Assembly (NCBI RefSeq): GCF_001659605.2
Contig: NC_035175.2
Location: forward strand, 29,483,705 to 29,547,704
Length of the DNA: 64,000 nucleotides
From: Manihot esculenta
Lineage: Eukaryota; Streptophyta; Magnoliopsida; Malpighiales; Euphorbiaceae
Direction: 5' to 3'
In this document: positions 59,616 to 64,000 of the stretch, piece by piece
Numbering within the stretch: position 1 is the stretch's first letter
Layout: each line of letters starts with the position of its first letter
Translations under genes and position numbers: made by a program
The notes under the pieces: model-generated
Told to the model about the DNA's origin: nothing
Databases searched by the model: none
The model's input: the letters and a program-made list of their open reading frames with translations, nothing else

Positions 59616-61032
59616 TGTAATACCCAGCTAGATTCCGGCATCAGAATCCCTACTTTCCAGCAGACTTTCTGTTGGAATCTAGAATTCTGAAGATGTCAGA
59701 GTCTTCTAGAGGGGTAAAATGTGTTTTCTAAAATGTTTTTATATGTTCTTATGGTTTTAATGCCAAAGGATTTGAGTGTTGAAGAGAAAAGACTAAGGAA
59801 GCATTTGCAAGGTTCGGCCGCCGAAGGTGAAGTTCGGCCGCCGAATATTGCATGGTTTTGTTGCCTCCGAAGCTCAAGTTTGGCTCCCGAAAGAGGCTGC
59901 CTTTCGGCCGCCGAACCCCAAGTTCGACCGCCGAAAGTGGTGAGGGTTTGCATGCAGGTTTGGCCGCCGAAGGAAAGGCGGTTGGCCACCTATAAAAGCC
60001 CCGTTGACCGGAAATGGAGTGAGCATTCACTCTCTTTTCTTGCAAAGGGTAGGCTCATGCTCTCCTTTGGTTGTTTTCATGATGTTTCTTCAAATCTTTC
60101 AAGATTTTCATGAGTTTTCTCCTTGTTTTGAAGAGTTGTGAGCTTTGAGCAAGATTTTGAAGTTTGAAGACTTTGGAGCTTGGATTCTCCATATCTTCAC
60201 ATTTGAGGTCGCACCAACTCTTGTTCTTCAAGAGGTAAGTGTAGATCCTTAGCTTTTATGAAGTTTTACATGAGTTTTGGGAAGGGTTAAGAAGGTTTAT
60301 GCATGAGGTGCATGTTTAGGGTTTTGACACCCTTTGTGGCAAAAGTATGTTATTGCATGTTATGTGATGTTTTGTTGGGGGTTTAGGCTAGTTTGAGACC
60401 CCTATATGCTTGTTGTTTGAGTTATGCATGTTTTGGAGAGGTTTGAGGCATGTTTTGGGGTGTTGGAAGGTTTGGGAGGCTTGTATGCATGAGAGGCTGA
60501 GTTCTGGACGAACTCAGGTTCGGCCGCCGAAGGTAGTTTTGGTCGCCGAACATGCCTTTGACTGCTTGGTCTGGCCGCCTAACCTTGCCCCCGAAAATTG
60601 AGTGTTGGCTTGAAAGCAGATTTTCGGCCGCCGAAGGAAGGTTTGGCTGCCGAAAGTACCCGAGTTTCGTCTCTGGAGAGGGGGTTCGGCCGCCGAATGT
60701 GCCGCCGAAGGTGTCCTATCCAGCCTTTCTTTGCTTATTTTGCATGCATGTTTTGAGGTGTTTTAGAGGGGTTTTTGGGGAGATGTTTAGTATTCTGTTA
60801 GAGTTGTTTAGTCCCTCATTTGAGTCCACCTGTGTAGGATCGGACCTGGGGAACCGAGGAGGTCGACAGAGTTAGCTGCTCCAGAGTGAGTTGGTCCTGA
60901 GTTAGCTCAGCAGTTGCTAAAGGTGAGTGGAACTAAACTTAATGTTTGAAATTGAGAAATTAAATGCTTTTAGAGCATGATCCATGCATCATAAAATGCT
61001 ATGATATGTATTAGGTTGTTTTGCATTAGAAT
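59616..61032 (+). repeat. Element D 3' LTR, first part
   Basis: It is collinear with 43344 onward. By eye roughly 2.5-3% of bases differ, mostly C/T and G/A changes, many at CpG. Interrupted by solo LTR E. Confidence 0.93.
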
Positions 61033-63336
61033 TGTAACGACCCGAAAATCGGACCGCTACCGGCGCTAGGATCCAGGTCGGCTTAAGGCCGCCGGGACCC
61101 GTAGCAAGCCTGACATACATCCTGAAAACCTGTTTAATCCCATACATGATCAACAACATACATAAAAATTTAAACTTTTCTTTCAAACGTCCAACTCAAC
61201 CTGAACATACACTGTACATAGTCATAATCATAATCGTGATCCCTCTGTGGGATCTCATCAATGCCCCAATGGGCGATACATCATAAGATGAGTTGGCTTT
61301 CATGAACATTATAAAACATTTTTGATCATGTAATAAAAGGGATACCTCATACACAATGTCAAGCACAATATCTAATCCTCAATATTAATACATGACTGAA
61401 ACTGTACTTTTACATAACATTAATACATTTATCATGTCCACACTAACTATTACATGAACAAGACTTCATTACTCTTGTAAACCTCCTGGTCTACCCTGTA
61501 CCTGCAATCCTGGGGAAATGGGCAGAGGAGTGAGCTACTAGAGCCCAGTGAGCAGAATAATAAAACATTTAAAAACATATGATAACATGGAATGCATCAC
61601 GTCACAGCTAAATCACATCAAGGATAAACCTGTCACCAATAGCCCTCTACATGGTCCAACTGTGCCAGAACGTAGAATGGGTCCTGGTCTTTCCCTTACA
61701 TATCATAACATAACAGTGTCCAACTGTGCCAGAACGTAGAATGGGTCCTGGTCTTTCCCTTACATAGTGCCAGCGAACGTAGAATGGGTCCCACTGGTCT
61801 TACATTCCGTACCGTACATATCACATCGTCATATCATAGATCGAGGGCTATGGATCATCCAGCATTCATCCACATCAACATTTAAAATGTGCAATGCAAC
61901 ATATTCGTGAATTCTAATGCAAGCAACCTAATTCATCACATGGCATTCATGATGCATGAACATGCTCAAAACTATACGATTAATTTGCTTAAAAACATAA
62001 AGGTTTATTCCACTCACCTCTGGATAGCTCTGACCAGACACTGGGGCAACAGACTCACTGCTGGGGTCCTCGGTTCCTCGGGTCCGAACCTACACAGGTG
62101 GACTCAAATGAGGGACCAAACATACATGAACATAACTCTAAACTATTCCCCAAAACCCCCTAAAACATCATAGAATAATCATAGAAAAACATGCAAGAAA
62201 GGGCTGGACAGGGCACTTTCGGCGGCAGGTTCGGCGGCCGAAAGTCCCTCCAGAGCCGAAAGTCAGGCAGGTTCGGCGGCACCTTCGGTGGCCGAAACTC
62301 CCAGACAGAGGCGAAAATCATGCATGTTCGGCGGCCGAAACTCCCAGACAGAGACGAAAGTCTCCTTTCGGGGGCAATCTTCGGCAGCCGAAGGCTACCT
62401 CCACAAGCATGTTCGGCGGCCGAAAGTTCCTTCGGCTGCCGAACCTGGTTTCTCCCAGAATGGATGAAACTCAGCTCCCTTATGCATTTGTGCCTCCAAT
62501 CTCATCCCAACATGCATAAACCTATTCTACAACACTCATACACAAGCATACAAGTTCCTAGGGGCATCAAACTAACTAAAACCCCATCTATAACACATCC
62601 AACATACATTTGTAAGCCACATTGTTTAAAATCACATCAAAAACCCATAAGCTCAACATAAGCTACACATGCATTTTCTACCCCATGAACTTGCATAAAA
62701 CTTTCTTAAAACATAAAGTAAGCTAGAGATCGACTCTTACCTCTTGAAGATCGAGGGTGGAGGCGATCTAACTTGGAGTTGGAAGAGATTTGAGTTCTTG
62801 AACCTCAAAGCTCCAAAACTTGCTCAAAACTCGGAAATCTTCAAAACAAGATGAAAACTAGTGAAAAACTCGAAAGATCTGAAGGAAAAGACTCAAGATC
62901 GGTGAGGGGTAGCGGAGAACTCACCTTGGCCGGAAATGGGGAAAAAGCTCGCCCGTTTTCGGCTAAGGGACCCTTTTATAGTGGCTGGCCAGGCCACGTT
63001 CGGGGGCCGAACGTGCCTCCGCATGCATGCCATGTTCGGCGGCCGAACATGAGGTTCGGCGGCCGAACCTGGACTTTCCTCACTTATGCTTTCGGGGGCC
63101 TAAAGACGCTCCCGAAGGCATGCATGTTCGGCGGCCGAACTTGAGGTTCGGCGGCCGAACCTGAGTTTTCCTTCAAGGTTGTTTTCATGCAAAAACTCAT
63201 TTCCATTTTACTTAAAACCATGAAATATCTTAAAACATTTTATGAAAACATGTTTCTACCCTACTAGAGGCTTCCGACATCCGAAATTCCACCGGACGGT
63301 GGAAATTCCGATACCGGAGTCTAGCCGGGTATTACA
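61033..63336 (-). mobile_element. Solo LTR E of the A-D group (2304 bp)
   Basis: On the + strand it runs TGTAACGACCCG to CCGGGTATTACA, flanked by a perfect duplication agaat (61028-61032, 63337-63341). There is no internal region. On the minus strand it has TATA (62973-62980), donor- and acceptor-like sites, a minisatellite (61650-61800), and complete dyad doublets at 63035/63055 and 63127/63147. It arose by recombination between the two LTRs of an inserted element. Confidence 0.94.
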
Positions 63337-63341
63337 AGAAT

Positions 63342-64000
63342 CCACGAATATGATGCATTGCATAATATGTTGTTCATGTGGATGAATGTTGGATGATCCT
63401 TAGCCCTTGATATGAGATAAGATGACATGATATGAGATAGAAAGACCAGGTTGCCCCTGGCACTATGTTAGATGTAAGAGAAGCCCAGGTGAGGCCTAAC
63501 CACCCCTGGCGTAGTTGGACATGTTATGATATGAGCTAGTTAAGAGAAGCCCAGGTGAGGCCTAACCGCTCCTGGCGTAGTTGGTCATATTACGATATGT
63601 AGAGGGCTATTGGTGACAAGTTCATCCTTGATGTGATATGTTTGTGTTGTAATGCATTTCATGAGAGCATATGTGTTAAATAAATTTGTATTATTGTTCT
63701 GCTCACTGGGCTTTAGTAGCTCATCCCTCTCCCAAATTCCCAGTTTTACAGGACCAGTCAGAGATAGCGAGATAGCAGCTAGGATGAAGTGCATGTAATA
63801 AAGAGTAGTGGACATGATGTAATTCAATGTGATGTAATGTAAAATGATGTATAGTTATGTCATAGATTGTACGTTAATGTGTTTATGGATAGAGAGGTGC
63901 TTTGCCCTGGTGTATGGATAATCCCTTTGTACATGGATCCTATTTTACGTTTCTTGATGAGAAATGTGTTGAACCAAGGCTAACTTGTGATATGCTGACC
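63342..64000 (+). repeat. Element D 3' LTR, continued (cut by window end)
   Basis: It resumes after solo LTR E and matches 44757-45420 of the 5' LTR, including the 66-bp minisatellite units. The true end and the second target copy lie outside the window. Confidence 0.92.

Larger units (their letters stand above)
43344..64000 (+). mobile_element. Element D: old defective relative of A-C, nested, runs off the window
   Basis: The 5' LTR begins at 43344, is split by element C, and ends at 55356. The defective gag-pol is at 55650-59560. The 3' LTR begins at 59616, is split by solo LTR E, and continues past 64000. It shares TATA, dyad doublets, splice-like sites, hairpin and primer site with A-C. 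The integrase core is deleted and RT lacks its active site. Confidence 0.92.

Overview
This is nuclear DNA from a flowering plant. It holds one ordinary host gene, an intronless carotenoid cleavage dioxygenase 4 (CCD4) at 18807-20639, in an AT-rich island of about 5 kb (15.9-21.3 kb). Nearly everything else is Ty3/gypsy LTR-retrotransposon sequence in nested layers. The CCD4 protein and the LTR style look eudicot and recall Euphorbiaceae (cassava or rubber-tree relatives) from memory; that placement is an inference.

Layout. 1-2.9 kb: decayed gypsy gag/protease fragment with a possible 3' LTR start. 3.0-15.35 kb: remnant of a minus-strand Tat-lineage element (called Tat2 here) with satellite-like repeats and a gag split by element A (5154-15141, + strand, TSD atgag). 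15.9-21.3 kb: AT-rich DNA, CCD4, AT-rich DNA. 21276-41148: a second Tat-lineage element (Tat1, minus strand, TSD atatt, 499-bp LTRs) with an antisense extra gene on the + strand, a 72-bp tandem array, and a pol with large internal deletions. Tat1 contains element B (24806-34628, + strand, TSD gtacc, almost identical LTRs, one uninterrupted polyprotein) and a probable solo LTR F (37733-39518, TSD catcc). 41.1-43.3 kb: AT-rich DNA. 43344-64000: element D (+ strand, runs off the window), whose 5' LTR contains element C (45556-55275, minus strand, TSD ataggin short form atagg) and whose 3' LTR contains solo LTR E (61033-63336, TSD agaat).

A to E are one group of chromodomain-bearing (Tekay/Del-like) elements with LTRs of about 2.2-2.3 kb. 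B looks coding-competent, C has two coding lesions, A five, and D has lost integrase and the RT active site. Their LTRs share features that ordinary annotation does not explain. Upstream of the TATA box, 13-bp dyads (TTCGGCNGCCGAA) occur as doublets exactly 20 bp apart, the doublets lie 90-92 bp apart, and the inner one starts 67-68 bp from TATA. The leader carries conserved splice-like signals ending just before the gag ATG. A hairpin (9-bp stem, GGGA loop) sits directly before the polypurine tract. The dyad module also appears in F, whose LTR ends are unrelated.

All repeat counts and identities were made by eye.
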